Part shown: piece by piece, positions 52,989 through 64,000 of the stretch
Numbering within the stretch: position 1 is the stretch's first letter
Layout: every line of letters starts with the position of its first letter
Source of the DNA: Campylorhamphus procurvoides
Lineage: Eukaryota > Chordata > Aves > Passeriformes > Dendrocolaptidae
DNA length: 64,000 bases
Direction of reading: 5' to 3'
NCBI GenBank assembly: GCA_013396655.1
Contig: WBMV01008396.1
Location: 806,001 to 870,000, forward strand
The notes under the pieces: generated by a model
The model's input: only the letters and a program-made list of their open reading frames with translations
What the model was told of the DNA's origin: nothing
The model's database searches: none
Translations under genes and position numbers: made by a program

Positions 52989-55900
52989 TGGGAAGATACT
53001 AACTAGGGAGTTTTCGAACTCTGTCATGACATTCTGACTCCTTCCCTACTCAAAAACTATGACAAATATCAAACAAAATAATGAATGGTAGAAAAAGCAT
53101 AAAGGACATTTTTTAGAAAACAGTACAAACATTAATATAAAAAATTTAACACAATAAACCTGAATGTTGCTAAATATAGCAAACACTTAAAATTACACAA
53201 GACACTTGCATTATTGTAATGAAATGGATGCATTTGTGTAGACAATGACATTTGGTTGTTCCTATTTTTATGTAATGAGTCATTTTCTACAAATTTCTGT
53301 ATTATCTGTTGCAACCATTGATAAAAAGCCTGACTCTCTCAAAAGCTGCTGGAAATAGGATTGGCTTATTTATAGCGGATAGTTTTGGGAACTTTTCATT
53401 TAATGATAGCCAAAGCTGGCCAGAACCTGTGTTTCTTTTGAAGAGCATTTCCATACTTCTAGTAAATGACAATCAGATTAGTTTTCTTGTCTATTAGTGG
53501 AAGTACTGTGGAATCTACAGCTTTCTTAACTGGCCTAAAACTCAAGATATTTCTGTTCTGAAAAAGAATTCTGTAGTTTATTTTTAAGTACTTGCAGGTT
53601 TTTTGTTTCAGGTTGTCAGCATTACTATTGTTATTGTCAGTATTATCAACAAGGTTGTGTAACACAAAAAAAAATAATGTTTTCTCTAAATGGTTAATCC
53701 TTTTATAGAACAACTGTTCTCTAAATGTGTATCTTGGCGTAAGTTGTACTGTGCTTATACAGCTACTGTGTGTTCTGTGATAGATGCAGTGATTTGATAA
53801 CTAATTATTAATGAAGTCCTCAAGGAGGACTCTGGATGCTTAGTAAGACAGTTATTTCAGAACTGATATCCTGTCTTTCCAGGTGATATGAACATTGCCA
53901 GTGACTTTGCTGTGAAGAAAGTTAATGAGTTAAGAGAGCATCATACTCATACTATCTCTCCTTTGTGACTGGAGCAATAGTGTATACAGACAGGGTCTTA
54001 AAAATTAATGTACCTGGGTTAGTCTTTTGTTTTATTGCATTTGAGATCCTTCTTAAATGCTGAATTAGGTTGTGTTTAAAGGATGACTTGTGTTTCTTTC
54101 AAAAGCATTTGGGGAAGTTCTCCAGATACAAAATAATTCAATTCTAACCTTGAGGCCAATTGAAACCCTGTTTGGAAGGAAATCAGAGTTAATTATGAAG
54201 GGTAGCAATGGTGTTGAGTGGATAGTAATCATCTAGTTATTAAGAATTGGGGGTTAATACGGTATTGGAGGCATTTGTTTACTTGTATGTAAATCTGGTA
54301 AGTGATGACTGTGCTTGAACACGTCCCTGTTACCAATTTAAAAACCTTACAGAATTACACCTTGTATTCTGCTACTGTTTCAGAGGATGTGGGCATTTCA
54401 TAGTGCTTGTGCCACATGTACTGTTCCATGCAAATGTCTTTGCTGTTACAAAGGGTCTTAAAGGCCAATAGATACTTTGTTTAGAGACTAAGTCCCGCAC
54501 AGGTTTCTGCCATAAGGGAAGCCTGGATCTTCATGATTCAGGCACAGGTCTTCAGAAGTGTTTTCACATTGTTGGTTTTCTATCCAAAATAACAGCTGGC
54601 TTTGGAGAGAAAAATGTCAATGCGCGTGCCTAAAGGCCCTGAAAGAAATTGGCTGTAGGCTTTGTTTGGTACTTGTCTGCATATAAGCACAGAAGTGTCT
54701 GCCTATGTATGTGTTGTAAACAAAGCCACAGTAGGTAGGTGGAGTACTTTCGAGTTACATGGATATGAATTTGTGGACTTCGTGGGGTCAGTATTCAGAA
54801 TGCAAATTTTCCTGTACAGATTCCCTGGTGAGATGATTGGGATGTGTGTTGGGAATCAAGTTGAAAATAATAGACCTTCTAATAAATAATTTGTCAAATT
54901 TATTCTGTAATGGAGCAGAAGACCTTAGACCTGACTAAAAGCAGCCTTAAGCTTATTACTTTTAACATTAGTCTAGGCAAGGTAGGCAAACTTGAGAGAA
55001 CTTGTAAGGGTTTGTATCTCCAGTTACGCTTTAGGCACCAAAATTAGAAGCAGATGGTTCCCTCTCACTGCCTCCCTAAGGTTCAAGGACAAGTGTGCGT
55101 GCTGAGCTTTCAGGAGTCGTTTCCTCTATCCAGCATGGATCAATGTTGTTTTCACAAGAAGCCCTTTCTTCAGCCCTCAGTTTGAACTGGTCATATGCTC
55201 CAGACTATTCCAAGGTGTAATTTTAGGACTGAATATTTTAGTGCTGTAAGAGTGGAGGTGGGAGTGGGCATTGGAAAGGAGAAAAAAGTTCTGTTTCTTA
55301 AGCACAGTTTTCAATCTCATTCACTGACAATGAACAGAAGCTGTATGATATCTATTTCTGTAGCATCTTCTGAAAGTGTTATTTAAATGAAGTTAAAGTT
55401 GTCTCTTAAGAAAACCCATGCTAGTCAAGCTTGATTTGAAATATAAAAAGTATAGTTAGTAATTTCCTTCAGTGAAGAATTCCAAAGCAGATTTAACTAA
55501 ATTGTAATTAAGATGTACCTACCATGAACAGTATGACTTATATATTCAGATTTAGTAACTGAATCTATGGTTTGCTATTCTGATTTTTTGGGTATGCGTC
55601 CATTAAATAAATGTCTCCTTTTGGTCTTACTAATTTTATGCTTCTGAAGTAGCTAGAAGATGCAGCAGAATTGCTTTCCTTCTTTTAGTCCCATTTCCCT
55701 TGAAGAATCCTTTGGACTTTGTTTTTTTGGGGGTTTTGTTTGTCTGTTTTTCCTGTGTACTGAACATAAACATTTCTCAAAATAAAACCCAGTACCTAAT
55801 CTTAGTTGTACACCCAGTTTATGAGCCATGCATAATTTATCTTGTCTTTTGGGAGCTAATTCTTTAGTAAACTTTACTTGCTTTCTGCACCTTTGGTACA

Positions 55901-56408
55901 CCAACATTATGCTTCTATTATAGAGTTGATATTTCAGTTGATTAAAGATACTTTGTATTATCCAAAAATTACTTTATTTTCTTGTTAAAAAAGAAAAGCT
56001 TAATAAAAATAACTAAAGTAATATTGTTGCTCTGCTGTTGTAGCGGTCCAGTTTATTAACTTCTGTGGTGTTAATCTGAGGTACCATGTCTTTTCATGGG
56101 ATGGTTCTAACTAATTCAGAAAGACATTTGGATTTTCACTGTATGTCATAATTGTCTGTGTCCAGGCATAGCTGTATGTTACCCATGAGAGATGGGCCCG
56201 GCTGCATGCTGAAACTGATACTCTGTTTGGTAATTCCTCACATTCATCTGCCTTGGTTGCATAAAGGTGCTCACCTACGTTTGTATAGATACTGTGTAAC
56301 ATCTTTCTAGAAGAGCTATAATGTGATGATTTTTATCTCTTGCACACTTAAATACTTTTTGTCTATTAACACAAGCTATATCTTTGAAAGAATGTTTTTC
56401 AGTATCTT

Positions 56409-56423
56409 CCCCCCCCACCCCCC
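56409..56423. repeat. C-rich tract C8AC6
   Basis: A 15-base run with a single A, within ASCC3 intron 1. The reverse strand is G-rich. Confidence 0.9.
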
Positions 56424-56719
56424 ACTTATTTGTTGTCTTGAATTGCTGAAGGATTTTTATACACAAACATATCCATTATTTCTTTATATAATGTAAAGTC
56501 AGTTCACCCACACAGATCAATTTCATTTTTAAATTGAAGTCTTACATAGTCCACCTTCTGAAGTTCAGAAAGGGCTAATGTACCTTCTCACCTTCTTCCT
56601 GGGAGAAGGTGAGAGGATGGATGACCAAACAGTCCCTGGTATGATTTAGAATCAGTGCTAGAATAGGAAAGCTTATTTTGATAAGTTTTTAGACCTCTAG
56701 TGGTCTTTCGCTTGGTAAT

Positions 56720-57120
56720 CAGCTGTGCAAGTACAATTAAAGCAAAAGCTCAGCTTGAATTGAAACTAGCCACAGATGTCAAAAACTACAAGAAATGGAT
56801 CTTTGGGTATGTAAGCAACAAACAGAAGGAAAATATCCTGCTGTTTACCAGGAGAGGTAAATTAGTTACCAACAATGCTGAAAAGACAGAGGTTCTCAAC
56901 ACTTTCACATCTGTCTTTGCCAGCACTGTTGGGCCCATGGCCTTGGGAACAAAACTTGCAGTAGATGCAAACACAGATCTGCCATCAGTGAGAGAAGCAC
57001 TGGTATCAATCCCCAGGGATCGCTGTTGAGCCCACCTCTGCTTAATGTCTTCATAAGTGATATGGATTACAAGGTCAACTGTACCATGATGAAGTTTGCC
57101 AATAATACCAAACTGAGTGG
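56720..57120 (+). mobile_element. CR1 ORF2 fragment, internally deleted
   Basis: The frame from 56,700 encodes a CR1 endonuclease-to-RT linker (KAKAQLELKLATDVKNYKK, then FTSVFASTVG). At about 57,005-57,025 it jumps to an RT segment (LFKVFISDM-like, then DDTKLSG-like, both mutated), so a large internal part is missing. It is cut off at 57,120 by a CR1 end in the opposite orientation. Confidence 0.85.
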
Positions 57121-57510
57121 GAATCATAGAGTGGTTTGGATTGGAAGGGACCTTAAAGATTATCTGGTTCCAACCCCTCTGCCATAGGCAGGGACAACTC
57201 CCACTAGACCAGGTTGCTCAGAGCCCCATCCAATCTGGCCTTGAGTACTTCCAGGAATGGGATATCCACTACTTCTTTGGGCAGCCTGTTCCAGTGCCTC
57301 ACAGTAAATTTCTTGCTAATATCCAGTGTAGACCTACCCTCTTTCAGTTCAAAGCCATTCCCCCTCATCCTATCATGTGCCCTTGTAAAAAGTCTCTCTC
57401 CATCTTTCTTGTAGGCTTCCTTTAAGTACTGGAAGACTGTAATTATGTCACTGGCACCTTCTGTTTTTCAGTCTGAATAATCCTAATTCTCTTAACCTTT
57501 CCTCATGGGA
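57121..57510 (-). mobile_element. CR1 LINE 3' end, reverse strand
   Basis: It begins aatcatagagtggtttggat then tggaagggaccttaaaga, the reverse complement of a CR1 terminus. It continues through agcctgttccagtgcctcac and a cctaattctcttaacctttc segment. It directly abuts the sense-strand CR1 piece, forming a head-on composite. Confidence 0.93.
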
Positions 57511-59263
57511 AAGTTGCCCCTTTGCAGTAACCTCAAGTTGTTCATTCCATTAAAATATTATTGTAACTCTTTACCAACTGTTATAAGCAATTCTTTTATG
57601 TCCTAAAGCTGAGTTGCAAAGAACCTGTCAATGCCATTTCTGTGGCCAGTAATTAATGCTGGGGGCTTTATCCTTTTATGTGCTTTCTGTTCACTACAGG
57701 CATGTGTTCCAGAGACTTTTTTACTACCATCTGAACAGGTGCTTTAGCATGCCTTATCACAGCAGTTATGCAATTATGCATTATGCATGTCTTATAACAG
57801 CAGTTATGTTTGCTGAAGTGCATCCCACATCCTCCCAGCCATCCTCTGAGATGCAACATGTGCTACTTAGCTGTTATTAACAGGTTTTTTTCCTTCCCTC
57901 ACTTACCCTTTTTCATCATCTCTTTACTTCCTTTGAACACGTACATTGCTCTTTACCTTCCATGCACCTCCTACTTTTTCTTTAGTGACAAGCCTTTTTG
58001 GAATGGAGTAAAATGAACCCCCTGAGGTTTTCAACCTTTGTTGATGGCATGGTGTGAAACAGAGAGGCACAGAGCTCCCCAATTAAGCTTTCAGTAAAAC
58101 TAAACAAATGACACCACCATCCCCCATCTTGCATTTGTTACTTATGCCTAGAGTTTTAATGATTGTGTGAGATACGCTTATAGTACATGTCCATATGTAA
58201 GGCAAGTCTTTAAGTTCCTGTTGCTTGGAATGCAGTTTGTCTCTTGCTGCAGGGAATTAAAAAGTTAAGGCATAAAAATGCAGGCAATTTCTCAGTCTAA
58301 TAATTAGACTAAATCTTATATTCTTGGAAAAGAAGGATGAGTTATTCTGAAAAAAAGGATTGTTTCAAAATTATTTTCTTCTTAAGAAGCAACAGCTACC
58401 CTTAGTGACAAAGACTTCTAAAATGCACAAGTTATTGGGCCAAGCCATGTGTTTGGCATCACACCAAAACACTATCAGGCATAATCGTATGAAATGTTTT
58501 TCCAGCTGATGCAAGCAGGAACAGTGTTAAGCAGCTGGTGTTTAATCCCATCTGTGTGGCTAAGACTGTGAGAATGCAGAAAGGGTTACTACTGTATTGA
58601 ATGCATGGCTTGTAATTCCTTTATATGTTTTTTTAAAATTTTTTTTCTTTTGTTTAATGAATTACATAATTAAAATCCTGAAATTGTCTCTTATGTGAAT
58701 GATGGCACACAGAGGCACTGTTACGCCTCCTTGTTATGCTGAAGCATTTGTTTGAATTCTTGTATCTGCTGAGATGAATATTGTGTGTCAGGAAACCACT
58801 GTTTCTTCCTGCGTACATATTCCTTAATCTTGCCATCACCCTTTCAAAGACTCATCTGGTCTTGACTGGAGATAGCAATAATTGACCCAGACAACTTGGC
58901 AGAATTCCTATGTGGAGTCTGGGCCTTTTGTAGAAAATGAGAAGTCTGAAATCATACAATTGTTACTACATCATATAGCACTGCTTGTGGAGGTGCAAAA
59001 TACAAAGTTGGAAAATGCTATTGTTGTGGTATCTTGCTTGGCCTGCTATTTATGATTAATGTCCCAGACATTATTTAACCACTGTTATCTCTGGCTGTCA
59101 ACTTCGATGCTAGGTGCTGTATCTGTACTGTTTGCATCCAACATGCTTGGATAAGATATTTAAGTGAATCTAATACAAATGTTCTCATTGGTGTAAAATA
59201 ACTGTATGTAATTGGTTTTTTTGTTTTTTTCCATTAAAATGTTTTCTTTAAAGTATTTTTTCC

Positions 59264-59299
59264 TTTGGTGTGTACAATATAGAAAAGGTACACACCAAA
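59264..59299. repeat. Perfect inverted repeat, 12-bp arms, 12-nt loop
   Basis: Arms TTTGGTGTGTAC (59,264-59,275) and GTACACACCAAA (59,288-59,299). It lies in ASCC3 intron 1. Confidence 0.9.
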
Positions 59300-60888
59300 T
59301 AGAATGGGGCGGTGTTTATTGAGTCTTATTTGTAAATAAAATAGAAAGTTTACCTTATTGTTAGCGAAGCTGCTAAAGTTAATTGTAGCTATTCTAAAAT
59401 GTTACTAAAATTTACTTCTTTGGAATTTATTTTTATTCCTCTTGTATAACAGTGTAAAGAAGTAAAATATTCTCTGTGTGGATATATTTAAAATGTCTTA
59501 ATGCATGCTTATAGTCTAGTTGCTTTTGCGGTTGTTGTATATATATTTAAAATGTAAAAAGTCACTGCACTGTCCCTTTACTTTTTGTATGGCTGTCTAG
59601 CTCGGATACCTCTTGCCTTTTTGGTTCCCTTTTTGTTTGAAATGTTTCCACTTCATCAAGTGAAAATGAAAATGCTGTTTGATCCAAATACATTGTGATC
59701 AATAGCAATTGGCTATTCATTATCAATGTCTAAAGCCTCCTTTTTAACATTCTTTGATTAGACTACTTATTAGTATACCTTCTTCAAGTTTTATAAGTGA
59801 GAAGTTTATATAGGCAGCAAGAAACTTGGCAATATACAAAAAACCTGGTAACATGGCTTAATATTCCTTAAGTAGTTTAAACAAAATGACTGCCTTGAGA
59901 TTTAAGGAACATTTAACAAATCAAGTATTAGAGACAGCAAAAGCTGGTATTTCAGGATAGTGAACTGCACATCTTACCTGTGATTCTGTTAATGCTCTGT
60001 TATTCCATCATTTTTAAGTAAAGAAAGATTTCTGTTCCTCTTGAACGCTGAGATACCAGATCTAAGCAGTCGCCTTTTCATAGCCTTACTGAGCAGTTGG
60101 CTTGATTTGTTAGACAGCATAATAATAAAGTAAATTTCAAAAGGATATGTGTTTGACCATAATCTCTGTAACATTTCAGTGGAGAGGAGAAAGTGATGGT
60201 TCTGTTATTCAATTATATTAAAAATATAAGAAGGTCAGGAGCTGGAGGAAAATTAAGTAGGTGTTGAAAATATGAGGTGGAAAACTTCTCTAGTAGTGTT
60301 TGTTACCTTTGTGATATTGCTAGCATTTTTTTATGTTTCACTTTAATGAATAAAACCTGCTGAGATTATGATTCATGTTTACTTTAAAACAATAAATTTT
60401 TAATGGTTTCTTACCTGAACTCTGAGTGTAAGCTGTGTTTATGTTTTACTTTCTCTAATAGAAAGTTTCAACTTAAGATCACACTTGCTTTTAAAAGAAC
60501 TAAAATAGGCTATAAAAGCTACTGCCTCTCATCTTCACAACACTTTAGATGGGTGGATACTGCTTTTTCTGCTTTTCAAACAGAGGCTTGGTGGAAAATT
60601 AAGGGTTATTTAGAAGAGGCAGGAAATCAGGCAGATAGTTCTAGGAACCGTTAGCAGAATGGCCCATACGTGATTGGGCATGGGGGAGGAGAAGATATTT
60701 ACCATGTAAAGTTGCACTAATTTGAAGGCTGAATTCCCATTCCAGTTGTCCTTCTTCAAACACGACTTAAGATGGTACCTGTCTGACACTTTTCTTCAGG
60801 GGTAATGAGCAGAATAATGGCAGAAATTTATCTTCTGTATGGGGGCCTTGGTAAATAGGATTTAATTGCTACTGCCTTTTAATTGCTA

Positions 60889-60915
60889 CTGCTAGTTTTG
60901 TTCCAAAACTAGCAG
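60889..60915. repeat. Perfect inverted repeat, 12-bp arms, 3-nt loop
   Basis: Arms CTGCTAGTTTTG and CAAAACTAGCAG flank ttc. A direct repeat, tttaattgctactgc, occurs twice just upstream (from about 60,861). Confidence 0.9.
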
Positions 60916-61166
60916 ATCTTAGTAGGATCATTTGGTAATATAGATGTTTTAGATCAAACTGTGAGCAGATATATTTCTCTCACATCTAAACGAATTAGTT
61001 AACTCTTATGGTGACTGTGTGAAGACAAGCAGTAGATGATCACTCTAAAGGCAGTTGATGCAGGCAGGTATCTACATCAGCGGGCTTTATGTGAAGGCAA
61101 GTAACGTATTTTTTAAAAAACAAATGTAAATTTATGCTGCATCTCAGAGGGCCACATAATTTTTGT

Positions 61167-61465
61167 CATAGAATCATAGCATGTGCTGCTTTGGAAGTAA
61201 CCCATCAGGATCATGAGTAACTCCTGACCCTGTGCAGGACACCCCAAGAATCACACCATGTGGATGAGTGTTGTCCAAATACTTATTGAACTCAGACAGG
61301 CTTGGTGCTGTAACTACTGCCCTGGGGAGCCTGTTCCAGGCTGTTTTGCCACCCTGTGGGTGAAAAACCTTTTCCTGATATCCAACCCAAACTTCCCCTG
61401 ACTCACCTTCATGTTGTTTCCTCAAGTCCTGTTACTGATCCTGAGAGTGAAGAGATCAGTACTTT
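61167..61465 (-). mobile_element. CR1 LINE 3' end, reverse strand
   Basis: Segments catagaatcatagcatgtgc, gtgttgtccaaatacttatt, gggagcctgttccaggctgt and ccttttcctgatatccaacc follow a CR1 3' end in reverse complement. The small reverse frame here is CR1-derived (GGKTAWNRLPRAV). Confidence 0.88.
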
Positions 61466-61559
61466 TTGACCTGACTCTAGTATGTTGTGGACTAACAGCC
61501 CAAATTCATGAACTTTACCTTGTTTTTTATGTTAACAGTGGAGTAATTGCACCTGTTCT

Positions 61560-61630
61560 GTGCAGGGCCAGGAGATGGACTCCATGATCCTTGTGGGTCC
61601 ATGCCAACTCAGTGTATTCTATGATTCTGT
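61560..61630 (+). mobile_element. CR1 LINE 3' terminus, sense strand
   Basis: The sequence ggccaggagatggactccat then gatccttgtgggtccatgcc, closing tattctatgattctgt, is a CR1 terminus. It is opposite in orientation to the CR1 end about 100 bases upstream. Confidence 0.88.
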
Positions 61631-63737
61631 CCCTTGCTTTCTATTTCCTAGCTGTTTTTGTTGTGATGCCCTGCTAAGAGTGGGTGTCGTGGACCAGAAG
61701 TGAAGGATATGTGTGAAGTTTGCCTCTAAATGAGATGCAAAAGCCTTGGGTGACTGCTCTGCCAAGCCAGCCCTCTCAGGGACCACAAAGTTCTGAAAGC
61801 ACATAGGCAAGCATGGAGCTGCATTTGCTAGTATAAGTTGAACTGTAGGGCTTCAGGGCTGCACTTGGCTTTTTGGCTATGCTTGGGGGTTGCAGGTTTT
61901 CTGTTTCAGGGGGTATTAACAACTTGATGAACAAAGAAGAAAGAAACAGTCATTTAAAATTCAGTTTCCTAAGAAATGAGCCTGCTGGAGACACTTTAAA
62001 ATCTACTAAAATTGTTTGTAAAAAGTGAACTTTTCATAAGTAGGTTCAAACTTTTAAAAATTGCTTTGCATGTTATTTCAGAGAGGATGATTAAGATAAT
62101 ACTTATGTTGTATGCTTTTATAAAGGACCATAACACCATAGAAAAAGTATTTGAGTGTAAGTGTAAAATAAATAGGCAAAATGAAGTAATCTTAATAGCT
62201 AATGGCAATTCTGTCATTGGAACAGGATGAGAGTGATGTACCTTTTTTGTTGGGTTTAAACAAAAAAAGTCAGGTTAGATTCCCTCTAAGTTTGGACACC
62301 TTACTTCCCTTCTGTAATGGTGGCTGTAATGTCCACAGCCTGATTTCATTAGGAACAATGCTGGTATGAATTGTGTTCACTGAGTATCTCAAAAACTGCA
62401 GTGTTGTTTGGCTCTGTCTGCTTCTAGTCTTGAACATACCCTATCTGTCCCCTTCACAGTTACAGATGTTATATTTTTTGTAGCTTCATCATTATAACAT
62501 TTGTCTCCAGGATATCAGCTGTTGTGATAGCTTTTCTCAAAAAGCATCTTAATGTGAGGTGTGAAGACAAGCCGACCTGACAAGTCAGTGACATTTCTCT
62601 GCTTGTGACTGGAACACTGCGTCTGCTTCTATGCTGTATTGCAAAGCTCACTGTTAAAATACAAATGCAGTCATTAAATCAAGAAAGACTTTAAGGGTAA
62701 TTGGCTGAAGGCAGAGAGTTCTGTACACTATATGACTAGGGGATGGAAGTAATTTTATTATCTTTAAGTTCCTTAAATTCTGGATGGTCGTTGGTCTTCA
62801 GGCATGGTAGGAATCATGCAGATTATTAAGTTTGTAATGGTATCATTAATTGTTTTAAAAATAATCTAAACTGTATCTTATCTGCTAGCATCAGAAACTG
62901 TAGCTGTGTGTTAGGGTTCATTAAACAATTCAGCTATGGGCACCTTCTGAAATTAAATAACTTTGAGAATAATTTCAGTAAAAAGCTTGGAATAGGTACA
63001 ATTTCAGATGGAGAACAGCTGTGTTTTGGTGTGGAGATATGAGCTTGTTTCACAGAGGAAATAAGACTGCAGAAATAAGCTGTAGCCCTGAAGAGAGTCC
63101 TGCTCTGTGATAAGTGTGTGCATGCACTCCCAGTTGTGGGATGAAAACATCCCGAGGCATACTTTTTTCAGTTTTCTGGTGGCCCTTTTATTCTCTTGAC
63201 CTCTTATAGTAGTTCAGTGCTGTGCCTATGATCTTTTTTTCTTGTCATAATTTTCTTGCCTTGTTTTGCTGGTTAAAAATGGCTAAGCACTTGTCAAGAA
63301 GGGTATCTCTTTCTGCATCAGTGCCAGAGGCTGTTAATGACCTGAAAGCTCCCGGCGTGGGCTCGCTCAGAAAAAATCTTCCCATCGGTTGTAATCACTT
63401 ACTGCTCTTGGGAGCTAAAGTTCAGTTACATGGATTTCACTATAATACTTGTGTTAGTGGTGCAAAAGGAAAAATTTCCATTTTGCCTCATTGTCGGTAA
63501 CTTTTTATTTCGGGAGGAGAGACAAGAACCACCTGCTGAGTGACCTCTGCATGTTACCATATCTTGCCCGTGCTCTATGCCTTTCACCTCCCTTTATTGA
63601 ATCTTGATTATCAGCATTTTGAGATTTTTTTTTTAAACTGGTTTAATTGAAGTTCCAGCCAAGTTCTGCTTGCTCGAAAAGGTCTTTCAAGTTTGTGATG
63701 CGAGTTTGTATTTATAGCATTAATAAAGCCATGTTAT

Positions 63738-63810
63738 TTGTTTTGTTCTCATCTAGGTGCTTGACTTGGGATTTGATTTCTCATCCTATGGATCACTGAA
63801 TGAGTAACAG
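63738..63810 (+). other. ASCC3: Splice acceptor and 5' UTR part of ASCC3 exon 2
   Basis: A T-rich tract (tttgttttgttctcatctag) ends in AG at 63,755-63,756, so the exon probably begins at 63,757. The next 54 bases are 5' UTR: they contain an in-frame TAA just before the ATG and no upstream ATG that opens a long frame. The layout of a non-coding exon 1, a long intron, then a start codon early in exon 2 is inferred from these signals. Confidence 0.8.
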
Positions 63811-63900
63811 ATGGCCTTGCCTCGTCTTACAGGCGCTTTACGCTCCTTTTCAAATGTCACTAAACATGAGGATTACAGTGAAGAATTAGCTGACTTAGCG
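63811..63900 (+). CDS. ASCC3: ASCC3 first coding exon (partial gene, continues past the window)
   Basis: ASCC3 is a roughly 2,200-residue Ski2-like helicase with two helicase cassettes. In the ASCC complex it unwinds DNA for ALKBH3 alkylation repair, and it drives ribosome splitting in collision quality control. Seen here are 30 in-frame codons, starting MALPRLTGALRSFSNVTK and ending in an acidic EELADLA stretch. The opening matches the conserved vertebrate ASCC3 N-terminus as I remember it; the next residues differ in the way a bird orthologue would. In the family this N-terminal region lies before the helicase cassettes and contributes to ASCC2 binding. An in-frame TAA two codons upstream (63,805-63,807) fixes the start. 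The start context has C at -3 and G at +4, so it is only moderate. The exon ends at a GCG|gtaaag donor at 63,901. The rest of the gene lies outside the window. Confidence 0.93.
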
Positions 63901-64000
63901 GTAAAGCATTTTTTCCTTTTACAAAACATAATTATAGTAAGAATTGTTTGCTTTCTTCATTTGTATTGCTATTTTATAAGAATAGGCAAGCAAGACTGGG

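Larger units (their letters stand above)
49996..63756 (+). other. ASCC3: ASCC3 intron 1
   Basis: This stretch lies between the candidate exon-1 donor (49,996) and the exon-2 acceptor (63,755-63,756). I see no further exon in it. It holds the second copy of the 863-bp block, a CR1 fragment, a sense-oriented ERVL-type LTR, a composite CR1 pair, further CR1 ends, a C-rich tract and hairpins, each listed separately. The stretches 51,190-52,419, 53,000-56,700, 57,515-61,160 and 61,635-63,735 are otherwise unremarkable AT-rich intron. Their longest open frames are short and unlike any protein I know. The apparent length may be off because of the assembly problem at its left end. Confidence 0.65.

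Noticed and set aside
56700..57029. 109-codon plus-strand frame as a host gene
   Set aside because: Its residues are those of the CR1 ORF2 linker region.

Overview
This is a eukaryotic window, and the repeats identify it as bird DNA. It holds many CR1 LINE 3' ends on both strands, several avian-type ERV solo LTRs, and at 46.05-46.19 kb a SINE with a tRNA-Ile-like head and a CR1-like tail. That SINE architecture matches TguSINE1, described from passerine birds, so a perching bird is the best guess. There is no prokaryotic gene layout, and nearly all short open frames are chance frames or repeat translations.

One protein-coding gene is supported. At 63,811-63,900 (+) lies the first coding exon of ASCC3, the large helicase subunit of the activating signal cointegrator 1 complex. 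It carries the family's conserved N-terminus, an upstream in-frame stop and good splice sites. Its probable non-coding first exon and promoter sit in a CpG island at about 48.64-50.02 kb, so roughly 50.0-63.76 kb is ASCC3 intron 1. The rest of the gene runs off the right edge. From known vertebrate synteny (GRIK2 - ASCC3 - SIM1), the first 48.6 kb would be part of the ASCC3-GRIK2 intergenic region; no GRIK2 exon is visible.

The CpG island is broken by three single-N gaps (48,868; 49,911; 50,024). An 863-bp block occurs twice, apparently base for base (49,048-49,910 and 50,025-50,887), each copy abutting a gap. This looks like an assembly artefact. The overlap suggests that the true order is left contig, gap, exon-1 island fragment, gap, then one copy of the block.

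Layout: 1-13.4 kb is AT-rich intergenic DNA with one CR1 end and two inverted copies of an LTR-like repeat that I do not recognise (about 5.0-5.55 and 9.88-10.42 kb). 13.38-13.94 kb is an ERVL-type solo LTR with a 5-bp target duplication. 23.5-24.6 kb holds a CR1 piece followed by a LINE 3' end with a zinc-finger tail, probably RTE-like and unusual in birds. 33.4-36.5 kb has a second solo LTR and CR1 ends. 41.9-45.2 kb is a repeat-dense patch: CR1, an (ATTCT)n tract, a 394-bp purine tract and another LTR. 48.2-51.2 kb is the promoter region with flanking CR1s. Intron 1 has a third ERVL-type LTR, a composite CR1, further CR1 ends and several perfect hairpins.

I found no convincing new biological system. 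The best leads are the RTE-like LINE, the unclassified repeat pair, and the scrambled ASCC3 promoter.
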